A stretch of 46,798 nucleotides of DNA from Hyphomicrobiales bacterium (GTDB taxonomy: Bacteria > Pseudomonadota > Alphaproteobacteria > Rhizobiales > Rhizobiaceae). The notes under the pieces are model-generated. The model was given only the letters and a program-made list of their open reading frames with translations. It did no database searches and was not told the DNA's origin. The stretch's first letter is position 1. Every line of letters starts with the position of its first letter. A program made the position numbers and the translations under genes. Of this stretch, positions 33,435 through 41,475 are shown in pieces. The stretch covers positions 1 to 46,798 of the forward strand of contig UCIT01000009.1 in assembly GCA_900472625.1 (NCBI GenBank). Reading direction: 5' to 3'.

Positions 33435-33929
33435 TCACTGCTGCAAACCAATGCCGGGGATGAACTTGGGCCTGTCCATCAGCTTTCGGAAGTTGTCGGT
33501 GACGTTGACTTCGGGATCGACGAAATAGGAGGGGTAATCGACCCCTGACACCAGAGCGATATTGCCCCACGGATCCAGCGCCCCCGACCGCACGATGACC
33601 TTGGCCTTTTTTGCCAGTTCTCCGACGGTCTCCTCGTACGTTACGGGAGAGAAGTCGCGTTCATCGAACCAGGTGCAAAGTGAGCGATAGAGTGGAATGT
33701 TGTGGTCCTGTACTTCCTTCGCGAACATCACCTTCTCAACGATGAGTTCCGGCGCGATCAGTTCATAGAGTTGGGCCAACGTCGGTAGGTTCGCGCCGAT
33801 AGCGAGGTCGACGCGCCACGCATCGCGCGGAATGGGAAATCCGGCATCAACGATCATCATGATCTGGCCGTGCCCCATTGCCGCTATCGCCTCGGAAAGC
33901 TGCTGATTAAGGATACCTGTACGCTTCAT
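33435..33929 (-). CDS. RbsD/FucU-family sugar mutarotase
   Basis: A 164-residue protein with the RbsD/FucU start: KRTGILNQQLSEAIAAMGHG, then MMIVDAGFPIPRDAWRVDLAI, and a conserved His20-like residue in MGHG. Members interconvert pyranose/furanose or anomers of monosaccharides, supporting ABC-imported sugars. The length slightly exceeds E. coli RbsD (139 residues), with an extra C-terminal tail ending MDRPKFIPGIGLQQ. GGAGGAAAC precedes the ATG; the gene begins 14 bp after the ATPase gene. This argues strongly that the substrate is a reducing sugar. Confidence 0.88.
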   Translation of the reverse strand: MKRTGILNQQLSEAIAAMGHGQIMMIVDAGFPIPRDAWRVDLAIGANLPTLAQLYELIAPELIVEKVMFAKEVQDHNIPLYRSLCTWFDERDFSPVTYEETVGELAKKAKVIVRSGALDPWGNIALVSGVDYPSYFVDPEVNVTDNFRKLMDRPKFIPGIGLQQ

Positions 33930-33943
33930 GATGTTTCCTCCGG

Positions 33944-35425
33944 TTAAGCTGCGGCGATCGCATGATCGAGCTCAGCATGAGTGACTTTGTTGATTTCTTG
34001 CTCCACCTTGCCCTGTTTGAAGAGCAGGATCCGGTCAGCAAGACTGGCGAGTTCGAGGGAATCCGACGATGTAAACACGACAGCTGCCCCTGCATCGGCG
34101 ATCGAGCGCAGGATATGATAGATCTCTGATTTCGCGCCGATGTCGACGCCACGAGTGGGGTCGTCCAGCAAGAGAATAGACGGCTGCATCACGAGCCATC
34201 GGGCCAGCAGCGTCTTTTGCTGATCGCCACCGGAGAGCGAGGTGATGCGATTAAAAAGCGAAGCTGTACGAACGGACAGACGTCGGATGTTTTCTAAAGC
34301 CCTGGACACGCGCTCCGTCTTTGAAGTCGCGTGCATCGCCTCATTCGTAGCCTCCGCATTTTTTAGAACGCTCATCAACGGCAAAATGCCATCGAGCAAT
34401 CGATCGGCGGGAAGATAGGCAAAGCCCGCTCGGATAGCTTTTCGGGGTGACGGAGAAGCGTATAGCGCCCCGTTTATTTCGATCGTTCCAGCAGACATTT
34501 TCCTCAATCCGAAAATGTGCTGCAGGACCGATGACGGTCCAGCGTCAGGGAGGCCAGCGAGCGCGAGTATTTCGCCTTTGCGGATATCGAGAGATGCGTC
34601 GGTCAACTGATACCCGGCCAAACCTGATATCCGGGCTATCGCGGGCCGACTGTCTAGCGTGCTGTCCCACCGGTGTGGATAGATATCCGAAGGCATTCGG
34701 CCGAGCATGGTCTCTACGATCTTTTCGTGGTCCAGCTCTACCGCGGGTCGCGTTGCGATCAACTTGCCGTCGCGGATGACCGAAATCCGGTCGGCGATCG
34801 AGAAAATTTCGCCAAGCTTGTGAGAGACGTAAATGATCGTTACGCCTCTTGATTTCAGATACTTTATCCTGTCGAGAAGGCGTGCCGCTTCGATCGCGTT
34901 AAGGGCCGATGTGGGTTCATCGAATATGATCACCCGCGCATCCCACGTCAGAACCTTCGCGATCGCCACGAGTTGTTTGTCAGAGGTCGACAATGAACCG
35001 ACCTGGGTGCCGGGATGAATCTTGTCCTCCTGCAATTCAGCAAGAGCCTTCTTCGCCCGTCGCTCCATCAAAATTGCAGAGGGCTTCACAAGTCCATGAT
35101 CATCGATGCCTATGGCGATGTTCTCGGCAACTGTGAGGTTGTCGAAAAGGTCGAGCTCTTGATGGACAACGCCGATGCCAACTTTGAGGGCGTCACGAGG
35201 CATGGTGATGTGCAGCGCTTCTCCATCAGCCCCAATCAACGCGCCCTCGGTTGATTGATAGACCCCGGCGATAAGTTTGATCAGGGTGGACTTCCCCGCC
35301 CCGTTCTCACCGACCAGAGCGTGAACCTCACCCTCCCTGAAGTCGATATTCACGTTGCGCAGGGCCCAGAAGTTTCCAAAGGACTTGCCCAGATCACGTA
35401 GTTCTAGCGCCGAGGTCATTCTCAT
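33944..35425 (-). CDS. Sugar ABC ATPase (RbsA family)
   Basis: A 493-residue two-domain ATPase. NBD1: LVGENGAGKSTLIKLIAGV, signature SLSTSDKQLV and VIIFDEPTSALN. NBD2 has a lost Walker A (AGLPDAGPSSVLQHIFG, no Gly-Lys) but keeps SLSGGDQQKTLLARWL and ILLLDDPTRGVD; degenerate NBD2 Walker A is common in this family. Length is normal and has no extension, unlike the paralogue at 24228. It lies between the binding protein and mutarotase genes with 27- and 14-bp gaps. Confidence 0.92.
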   Translation of the reverse strand: MRMTSALELRDLGKSFGNFWALRNVNIDFREGEVHALVGENGAGKSTLIKLIAGVYQSTEGALIGADGEALHITMPRDALKVGIGVVHQELDLFDNLTVAENIAIGIDDHGLVKPSAILMERRAKKALAELQEDKIHPGTQVGSLSTSDKQLVAIAKVLTWDARVIIFDEPTSALNAIEAARLLDRIKYLKSRGVTIIYVSHKLGEIFSIADRISVIRDGKLIATRPAVELDHEKIVETMLGRMPSDIYPHRWDSTLDSRPAIARISGLAGYQLTDASLDIRKGEILALAGLPDAGPSSVLQHIFGLRKMSAGTIEINGALYASPSPRKAIRAGFAYLPADRLLDGILPLMSVLKNAEATNEAMHATSKTERVSRALENIRRLSVRTASLFNRITSLSGGDQQKTLLARWLVMQPSILLLDDPTRGVDIGAKSEIYHILRSIADAGAAVVFTSSDSLELASLADRILLFKQGKVEQEINKVTHAELDHAIAAA

Positions 35426-35452
35426 TCTCTCCGGTATTGAAGTGCTGCTCGC

Positions 35453-36418
35453 CTATTCGGCCTGATGATCAGCGACGTTTGCCTTGTCGATGACCTCGAC
35501 ACCCGTGTCTGTGTGAGTGGGCGGCAACACGCCCTCGGAATAGATCTTGTCCAACACGACCACCGCATCGTGACCCTGACGCTGTGGGTTCTGAGTGATT
35601 GTCGCGGTAAGCGATCCGGAAACAATTCCTTCGCGGCTCTGTGGCAGCAGGTCAGAGCCAACCACGGGGATCTTACCTGCCATGCCGTTGCGCTCGAGGT
35701 ACTGGCCGATCGCCGGGAAACTGCAGCAATCAAGAGAGATGATGCCCGTGATATCGGGGTTCGCCAGAACTGCGTTCTCGATAGCGGAGTAGATCTGTTG
35801 CGGCTCGTTCGACGTGTTGATCACGCCGGCGACGGCAATATCAGGGTGTTTGGCAAGCGCCTGCCGGACGCCGTTCTCGCGGTCCTTGGACCATTGAGCA
35901 GCAGCATCCACCGTGAAGACGAGAATCTTCCCTTTTTCGCCCATGGTTTTCACCAGGGTCTCGCCCATGACAACGCCCGAGTAGACCAAATCCTGGCCGA
36001 CGAACGTCAAACGGCTCGACGCCGGGTTATCGGTGTTGAACGTCACCACCGGGATGCCTGCGGCCAGCGCCTTGTTGATCACTGGCGCTAGGGCGTCGGT
36101 CGACGATGAGGATATTGCGATTCCGTCAACGCCCTTGGTGATCCAGTTCTCAAGCTCCGCCACCTGCTTTTCGGCACCGCCTCCAACAGGGCCAGTGAAG
36201 AGCGCGTTGACATTGAGCTCCTTGCCAGCCAACTCCGCACCTTTTCGCATCGGTACGGCCACGGACAACGCCGGATCGTGATAGGACACGACGAAGGTCG
36301 GCTTTTCCTTCTTTGCAGCTCGATCCTTAATCGCTGGTGAGAGCTGGAAGTCCGCTGCCATTGCAGTTGTCGCCATTGCGACCGAAATGATCGCACTGAT
36401 AATGGATGCACGTTTCAT
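35453..36418 (-). CDS. Periplasmic sugar-binding protein (RbsB type)
   Basis: A 321-residue secreted protein. Signal peptide: KRASIISAIISVAMATTAMA, cut before ADFQL. The mature part has PTFVVSYHDPALSVAVPMRKGAEL, WITKGVDGIAISSSSTDALAP, IPVVTFNTDNPASSRLTFVG and GIISLDCCSFPAIG, the sugar-binding type-1 periplasmic fold with Asn/Asp ligands. GGAGGAG stands upstream. It belongs with the permease (36446) and ATPase (33944) as a complete importer. Confidence 0.92.
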   Translation of the reverse strand: MKRASIISAIISVAMATTAMAADFQLSPAIKDRAAKKEKPTFVVSYHDPALSVAVPMRKGAELAGKELNVNALFTGPVGGGAEKQVAELENWITKGVDGIAISSSSTDALAPVINKALAAGIPVVTFNTDNPASSRLTFVGQDLVYSGVVMGETLVKTMGEKGKILVFTVDAAAQWSKDRENGVRQALAKHPDIAVAGVINTSNEPQQIYSAIENAVLANPDITGIISLDCCSFPAIGQYLERNGMAGKIPVVGSDLLPQSREGIVSGSLTATITQNPQRQGHDAVVVLDKIYSEGVLPPTHTDTGVEVIDKANVADHQAE

Positions 36419-36445
36419 GGTCTGTCTCCTCCACAGTTAAACGAT

Positions 36446-37441
36446 TTACTTCTTTGAAGTTAGTCCGCCGATCAGCGCTGCAGTCAGTACGACAGCGCCA
36501 ATTAGAGTGGTTTGCCAGAACGGCGTCACGCCAAGCAGAATGAGGCCATTCCTGACAACGCCAATCAAAAGGACACCGAGCAAGGTGCCTAGAATAGAGC
36601 CCTCACCACCGCCAAGCCTGGTCCCCCCGATAATGACCGCAGCGATCACATCAAGTTCCAACCCCGTGCCGGTAACTGGCTGTACGTTTTCAAGAAAACC
36701 GAAATTTACGATACCGCCGAACGCCGCGAGCAATCCGGCAAGCGCAAAGGCAAATATCTTGGTTCGACCGACAGGAACTCCGATGACCCGAGCAGCTCTG
36801 TCGTTCCCGCCGACCGCAAAGACGTGAAAACCGAACGTCGTCTTATGCAAGACCAGATAGCCAAGAATGGCCACGGCGATGAGAACGAGGACCTGATTGG
36901 AAAGTCCTCCGATGAGACTGCCTTGAGCGATGTACGTGATAATAGGACCGAACCCGGCACCATGTGGAAGCGAAACGGGCATCCCATCGCTCATGACGAG
37001 CGTAGCCCCGCGAATGAGATAGAGTGTCCCCAAAGTCGTGATGAAGGACGGGATACGCCCCGCAACGGTAATAGCTCCATTCAAGACGCCGATTGCGACA
37101 CCGAAAGCTAGTGCAATCGTAATCGCAAGAACTTCGGGAATTCCCTGAAGGAGAAGCATTCCAACGAGCATGCCGGCGAAGCCGTAGAGGGATCCTACAG
37201 AGAGATCGACCTCCGAAATGATCAATACATAGGTCGCACCGATGGCGAGAACCCCCAGCAGTGATATTTGGCGCAGAAGGTTCAGCAGATTGACCGGCAA
37301 CAAAAAAACGGGGCTTGATAGCGCAAACACCACGCATAGCAAAAGAAGTGCGGCTAGTACCCCGGCCTCTCTCGTTACAAGAATGTTTTTTGCCGAACGT
37401 GTTGCACGATGACTGGCATCAGTGGCTGTCGTTTGCGCCAT
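36446..37441 (-). CDS. Sugar ABC transporter permease (RbsC family), first gene of the eight-gene operon
   Basis: A 331-residue permease with about 10 helices: EAGVLAALLLLCVVFALSSPVFLL, LGVLAIGATYVLIISEVDLSVGS, TTLGTLYLIRGATLVMS and DVIAAVIIGGTRLGGGEGSILGT. The ATG at 37441 (MAQTTATD) has GGGAGGTGCG upstream; an in-frame start 16 codons earlier lies in non-homologous sequence. It leads an operon of permease, binding protein, ATPase, mutarotase, dehydrogenase, hydratase, CoA-transferase and binding-like protein. The double operator at 37496-37531 lies about 55-90 bp upstream. Confidence 0.9.
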   Translation of the reverse strand: MAQTTATDASHRATRSAKNILVTREAGVLAALLLLCVVFALSSPVFLLPVNLLNLLRQISLLGVLAIGATYVLIISEVDLSVGSLYGFAGMLVGMLLLQGIPEVLAITIALAFGVAIGVLNGAITVAGRIPSFITTLGTLYLIRGATLVMSDGMPVSLPHGAGFGPIITYIAQGSLIGGLSNQVLVLIAVAILGYLVLHKTTFGFHVFAVGGNDRAARVIGVPVGRTKIFAFALAGLLAAFGGIVNFGFLENVQPVTGTGLELDVIAAVIIGGTRLGGGEGSILGTLLGVLLIGVVRNGLILLGVTPFWQTTLIGAVVLTAALIGGLTSKK

Positions 37442-37495
37442 TACCGCACCTCCCTTAAACCCGAGCACTAGATTTCGGCCTCCTGCCAAAATTAT

Positions 37496-37531
37496 GCTAG
37501 CGCTATCAGTGCACGTTTGATAGCGCTAACA
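37496..37531. promoter_or_regulatory. Tandem LacI-type operators upstream of the eight-gene operon
   Basis: GCTAGCGCTATCA at 37496-37508 and TGATAGCGCTAACA at 37518-37531 are inverted copies of the same element, with centres 23 bp apart (about two helical turns). This arrangement suits cooperative binding by the LacI protein encoded at 27133. Confidence 0.75.
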
Positions 37532-37665
37532 GAAATTGCTGTCAACGCGGTTTCGTTTTGCTATTTGGATTTAAGTGTGGGTTGGGATTGTCTGACGACG
37601 GGTTGAGGTTGCGCTAAAGTCCGGACTGCTCCGTCTGCTTTGCAGATGCTCCGGCTTCCGCTAGT

Positions 37666-38151
37666 TCAAGACGCCGCGGACGCTGCCCGGCGGGCAAACT
37701 TGGCAAGCAGCTTCTTCAGTCCGAGCTCGCTTACCAGATGTGATGCCTCGTCTGCGGGCAACCAGATCAAGGCCCGTTCACCCCGTTCTGGAAACGCAAA
37801 GCTTACTCTCCGTGTCTCCAAAAGGTGGACCTGCACCAGCGCGGGCACAGTCTCTCCGTTTGCGAGAACCTTGTCGTAGGTGAAACTTCCAAAAGCCTTC
37901 TTTTTGACGCGACCCTTGACGCCTGCCTCTTCCCACGCCTCCTGCTTAGCGGCTTGGTGTGGATCGAGGCCCTTGATCGGCCAACCCTTTGGGATCGTCC
38001 ATCGTTTGGTTTGCCGTGTGGTGATGAGCAAAACCTCCGCAACACCGAATGCGTTTGCTCGGTGACACAGGCCCCCAACCTGTTCGACGACGCGCTTTCG
38101 CTCAAGCGCGTCACCACGGCGAAGTATTTGGGAAAGGTAGGACATTTGCAT
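37666..38151 (-). CDS. Nudix hydrolase (DIPP-like, alphaproteobacterial type)
   Basis: About 160 residues starting MQMSYLSQILRRG. The Nudix box is GLDPHQAAKQEAWEEAGV; the catalytic EEAG is intact, while the leading Glu and Arg of the textbook box are replaced by Leu and Gln, as in a known alphaproteobacterial subgroup (WPIKG preceding). Substrates may be dinucleoside or diphosphoinositol polyphosphates. ATG at 38151 (or 38145) is chosen because homology starts there; the longer frame upstream includes the leader hairpin. Confidence 0.83.
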   Translation of the reverse strand: MQMSYLSQILRRGDALERKRVVEQVGGLCHRANAFGVAEVLLITTRQTKRWTIPKGWPIKGLDPHQAAKQEAWEEAGVKGRVKKKAFGSFTYDKVLANGETVPALVQVHLLETRRVSFAFPERGERALIWLPADEASHLVSELGLKKLLAKFARRAASAAS

Positions 38152-38167
38152 CCTCACTACGCCACGA

Positions 38168-38202
38168 AAGGAACCTGCACGCGGTTGGTGCGGGTTCCTT
38201 TC
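38168..38202. promoter_or_regulatory. Leader hairpin upstream of the Nudix gene
   Basis: AAAGGAACCTGCAC pairs with GTGCGGGTTCCTTT over a 7-nt loop: a 14-bp stem with one T-G pair. It ends 17 bp upstream of the Nudix start codon. It could be a terminator for + strand transcription (TTTC tail) or a regulatory 5' leader structure. Confidence 0.5.
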
Positions 38203-38459
38203 AGGCATGCTCTGCACTGCCTGCTAATGCTCATGTCTGCTATCGCTGCCAAAGCATAGTTGCAGCATCACTAATGTGATCGACTATCACTAACGGACGG
38301 TTAACGCCGCGATAATCGAGAGGAAGAGCTTCGAACGTACACAAATTCGGCCATGATGTACCGTTTGCTAATGTGCTTAGGTTAGCATTGGTCGTAACAG
38401 TCGATCGTAAAGGGTTGGAACGGTTCTTGCGTAGTTTCTAAAGTTACGTTTTTGGAGAA

Positions 38460-38765
38460 GTGGCTGTAGTGTTTCGATACAAATCCCGAGATTTCCCGAC
38501 AGTCCTTCTGGTCTCCAACGGGATCACTATCAAAATCAGGACACTCGTAGACGCCGCTGAGGCATTGCTTACTCGCTGGCCGGACGATGATGGCGAGGAT
38601 TATGTTGTCGCCGTCAGATGCTGTTTGGACGCCATAACCGGGGTTGGCCATGCGGATATCGCGAGAAGGACGTTAATGAAGGCGGCTGAGGAAGCCGGTA
38701 TGCGGGTGATTGCATTGGCATCGGATATCGAAACAATCGGCACGTCGGATAAGGATGCGGCCTGA
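38460..38765 (+). CDS. DUF982 domain protein
   Basis: A 101-residue paralogue of the protein at 2183. It starts with GTG (GGAGAAGTG immediately before), reads SRDFPTVLLVSNGITIKIRTLVDAAEALLTRWPDDDGEDY and ends GMRVIALASDIETIGTS. The two share most of the central block but differ at both ends. Family function is unknown. It stands alone. Confidence 0.78.
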   Translation: MAVVFRYKSRDFPTVLLVSNGITIKIRTLVDAAEALLTRWPDDDGEDYVVAVRCCLDAITGVGHADIARRTLMKAAEEAGMRVIALASDIETIGTSDKDAA

Positions 38766-39128
38766 TTTCGCATCAGCGGTCGAGTTCGTTTCCCGTTAAC
38801 GCGAGGCGCGGTGTGGGCATCGAGTTCTTCGATAACCGCAGCGAGAGGGGGAACACCAAGCTTCCGCGCGGCGATAACCAAAGGTGCCTTTCGCTCAAGG
38901 TTGGTGCCGCTGCAGTCGAAACGTCGAGTTCGAAGCAATCCTCGCTCACCCCCGCGAGCAGATTCCGCGGATCCGTCGCTATCAACTTTGGCCCCCAAGA
39001 TTTTGGGGTTTGAGTTTTAAAGTGGGAGAGGCCATTTGAGGTGAAGTTGACTGGCTCGGCTCGATGCCCCATGCGGGAACCCCCACTCGCAGCCGGGTCG
39101 GCCAACTCTCTAAACCGGCGAACTCCGA
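38766..39128. other. Spacer of about 360 bp
   Basis: Overlapping frames on both strands (for example 38600-38998 and 38773-39132 on the minus strand) have no Shine-Dalgarno or domain I recognise. I see no supportable gene or structured RNA. Confidence 0.35.
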
Positions 39129-39484
39129 TCAACAGTGCGAGCTTATCGCCCCAATTGAAGAGTGGAACGGCACCCAGAGGGTCTTGATTTCGGCGTTCAA
39201 CAGACCGGACTGGACCGTCGGGTCTTCCGTGCCGAGCTTGGTAGCTTCGGCGAGCGTGTCGACCTTGAGGATCGGGAAACCGGCGTCTTCAAGCTTGCCA
39301 TTAAGGCCGCCCTCTTCCTTTATGAAAGGACCGCTCAGAACGACGAGGCCCTTGTCGTGAAGCGAGCTTACGTAGTTGGCGTGATCCATGAAGCCATGGC
39401 TGCTCGCTATACGGAGTGCCGGCAACCCACTTGGGTCCTGGGCTCAGGAAGACGACATAGTAATATGGGCCTTCGGTGTCGCAT
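39129..39484 (-). pseudogene. YCII-related (YciI-like) protein gene with two frameshifts
   Basis: The C-terminal frame (39129-39425) reads MDHANYVSSLHDKGLVVLSGPF, then DTLAEATKLGTEDPTVQSGLLNAEI, typical of the YCII ferredoxin-like fold. The N-terminal strand YYVVFLSPGPKWVAGTPYSEQP lies in a second frame at about 39405-39470, and the best start (ATG at 39484, AGGAGAAAGACC upstream) is in yet another frame. Two single-base shifts join MRHRRP, that block and the rest. The gene is probably broken; sequencing error is the alternative. Confidence 0.7.
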
Positions 39485-39655
39485 GGTCTTTCTCCTTGAT
39501 TGCGCGTTCTAGTCTCAACAAGCGCGATGACCGGAAGATAAGGAGAATCGAGGCATCCCAATAGAATGATCCGACCAACACCACTCATGCGGTCCGCGTA
39601 TAAGTTGAACCAATGTCCGGCTCCGGCGTTTTGCGACAAGACAAGGAGTTTGCCA

Positions 39656-40090
39656 GTGCCACATGAGAGACTTTCTACCGACCTAGCAAGGCCCGGCTAT
39701 CCCGACGCGTGGACGCTTGAAGCGGCGCATGAGACCGTGAACGACTACCTGAGATTTGTGCGGGATAATGTTGTGGGCAGCGACCTCGTCGACGAGGTCG
39801 AGCTGCCACTCCCCAAACCGATTATCGTTGAAGCGTTTAGAAATGTTATTGCCGCTGAAGACCGGCGCGAGATGCGCGTCCTATTAATGAAGGCAGCGCT
39901 TACCCTTTCGCAATATCACGTCCGCCTGGGCGAGCGTATCAGGATTAAGGCAACGACGACGTCTGGGAGGCGTCTACAAGCAGATAGCCGTTTCGCACAA
40001 AAATTCAGCCGAAGCCTAGAAGCTACAGCGGCCGAGCGCCTCCGCCTAACCGAATTGTTTCAAAGCGACCTCAAGCTCGGTACGCATTAA
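39656..40090 (+). CDS. Hypothetical 144-residue protein
   Basis: Begins with GTG (VPHERLSTDLARPGYPD) after AAGGAG 8 nt upstream; the frame is open further upstream but without support. A helical core (WTLEAAHETVNDYLRFVRDN, IIVEAFRNVIAAEDRREMRVLLMKAALTLSQYHVRLGE) is followed by a basic C-terminal helix. It has no membrane segment or known motif. It converges with the diguanylate cyclase gene. I do not recognise the family. Confidence 0.6.
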   Translation: MPHERLSTDLARPGYPDAWTLEAAHETVNDYLRFVRDNVVGSDLVDEVELPLPKPIIVEAFRNVIAAEDRREMRVLLMKAALTLSQYHVRLGERIRIKATTTSGRRLQADSRFAQKFSRSLEATAAERLRLTELFQSDLKLGTH

Positions 40091-40108
40091 GACCTACGAG
40101 TTATTGGT

Positions 40109-41467
40109 CTACCGGATCGTTCTGGTCCGCGCCTCGCGTTCCCGTTGGGCGACATTGTCGCAAATGGCGCGGTTTCGTCCTGCACTCTTGGCCAGATAAA
40201 GCGCCTTGTCCGCCCGCGAAATGAGATCATTCATATCGCTCTCATCACCACCACGAGCGAACGCCACCCCGATACTGGCTGTCAACGTCAGCGTCTGTTC
40301 GCCCTCAAGCGGAATACGCATCGACTCGATCCGGCGGCAAAGGAACGTGGCCTCCAAAATAGCCTGCTCTTCGCTTATAGCGTTGTAGACGATGACAAAC
40401 TCCTCGCCGCCATACCGCGCCGCGAGAGAGTTGGGGAGCGTGTCCATTGACAACAACAATTGGGCCAAGCTCTGGAGGCACTGATCTCCGACCTGATGTC
40501 CGAAGCGGTCGTTAATAGACTTGAAGTGATCGAGATCGATCATCAACACCGCAGTTCCGCCGAACCCATTTTTCTCCAAGGCTGATTTCAAGAATGCCTC
40601 GAAGGTCCGACGGTTTGCCAGGCCCGTAAGCGAATCCTCCTCCGCCAAAGCCTGAAGGACGACGTTCTTGCGCCGGAGTTCGCTCGTCGCCTCGCCATAA
40701 GAGACAACTGCATCCCCGATCATCGCCAGTTCCGTTAGAATTGGACGAGACCGAGCGGGTATGGTGTTGGTGCTCTCACTGATCCGGTGGAGGTTAGCAA
40801 TCGCCGACAAAATCGGCTTCGCAAGATGCCGACGGGCAAGCAAAAGCACGACAATGCAGAACAATCCCGGCATCAACACCGTGAGCAACACCGTATATCG
40901 TGTGCGGGCAGCACCCGACTCGATTTCCTGCGCCAGCATGTCCGCCGACAACGCCGCGTCGCCGCTCAATTCCTTGGCCATCTCGTCCACGGTCTTCATA
41001 GCCTCCGCATAGGCCGAGGTTGCCCGTTCCTCAAAAGTGAAGGCTGTGACGTTTTGGGTGGCGCTGTCCCTCGCCTGCTGCCGTGCGGCTGCGATTTCCT
41101 TTGCCAGGATCGCCATTCGTTTGGAGCCCGCGACCAAGGCATCGCCTGCCTCGAACGGGAAGCCCTGAGCCAGTGCCTGAACCTGAAGCTGGACCTGACG
41201 CTCCAGCCGTCTGTCTCGCGCCAAGTATATAGCCCTGATCAGGGAAGCGAGCCTCTCTGTTTTGACCGCGTTCCTTGTCTGGGAGAGGATCAAGGGTATC
41301 TGGGTTTCGCGGGTGAATTTTGCTTCTCGTTCGATCTTCGTCAGCATTACACCCGTGAAGATTGCCGCCGCAAAGGTGTATATGAGCGCGACGACCAACA
41401 GATACCTCCCTGCCGCACGCAGCGAGACCTGGCGTGACGATTTCCAACTCAACCATTCCTTCGACAT
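40109..41467 (-). CDS. Membrane diguanylate cyclase (GGDEF)
   Basis: About 452 residues. N-terminal helix (GRYLLVVALIYTFAAAIFTGVM), a periplasmic helical domain of ~150 residues, a second helix (YTVLLTVLMPGLFCIVVLLLA), a short linker, and a GGDEF domain with LTGLANRRTFEAFL, DLDHFKSINDRFGH and the active-site loop ARYGGEEF. The RxxD inhibitory site is absent (LPNS in that position), so product feedback is unlikely. It makes c-di-GMP. It sits directly downstream of a periplasmic amino-acid-binding protein (TGA/TTG overlap). ATG at 41467 is chosen; a TTG at 41479 overlaps the upstream stop. Confidence 0.88.
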   Translation of the reverse strand: MSKEWLSWKSSRQVSLRAAGRYLLVVALIYTFAAAIFTGVMLTKIEREAKFTRETQIPLILSQTRNAVKTERLASLIRAIYLARDRRLERQVQLQVQALAQGFPFEAGDALVAGSKRMAILAKEIAAARQQARDSATQNVTAFTFEERATSAYAEAMKTVDEMAKELSGDAALSADMLAQEIESGAARTRYTVLLTVLMPGLFCIVVLLLARRHLAKPILSAIANLHRISESTNTIPARSRPILTELAMIGDAVVSYGEATSELRRKNVVLQALAEEDSLTGLANRRTFEAFLKSALEKNGFGGTAVLMIDLDHFKSINDRFGHQVGDQCLQSLAQLLLSMDTLPNSLAARYGGEEFVIVYNAISEEQAILEATFLCRRIESMRIPLEGEQTLTLTASIGVAFARGGDESDMNDLISRADKALYLAKSAGRNRAICDNVAQREREARTRTIR

Positions 41468-41475
41468 CAGAGGGC

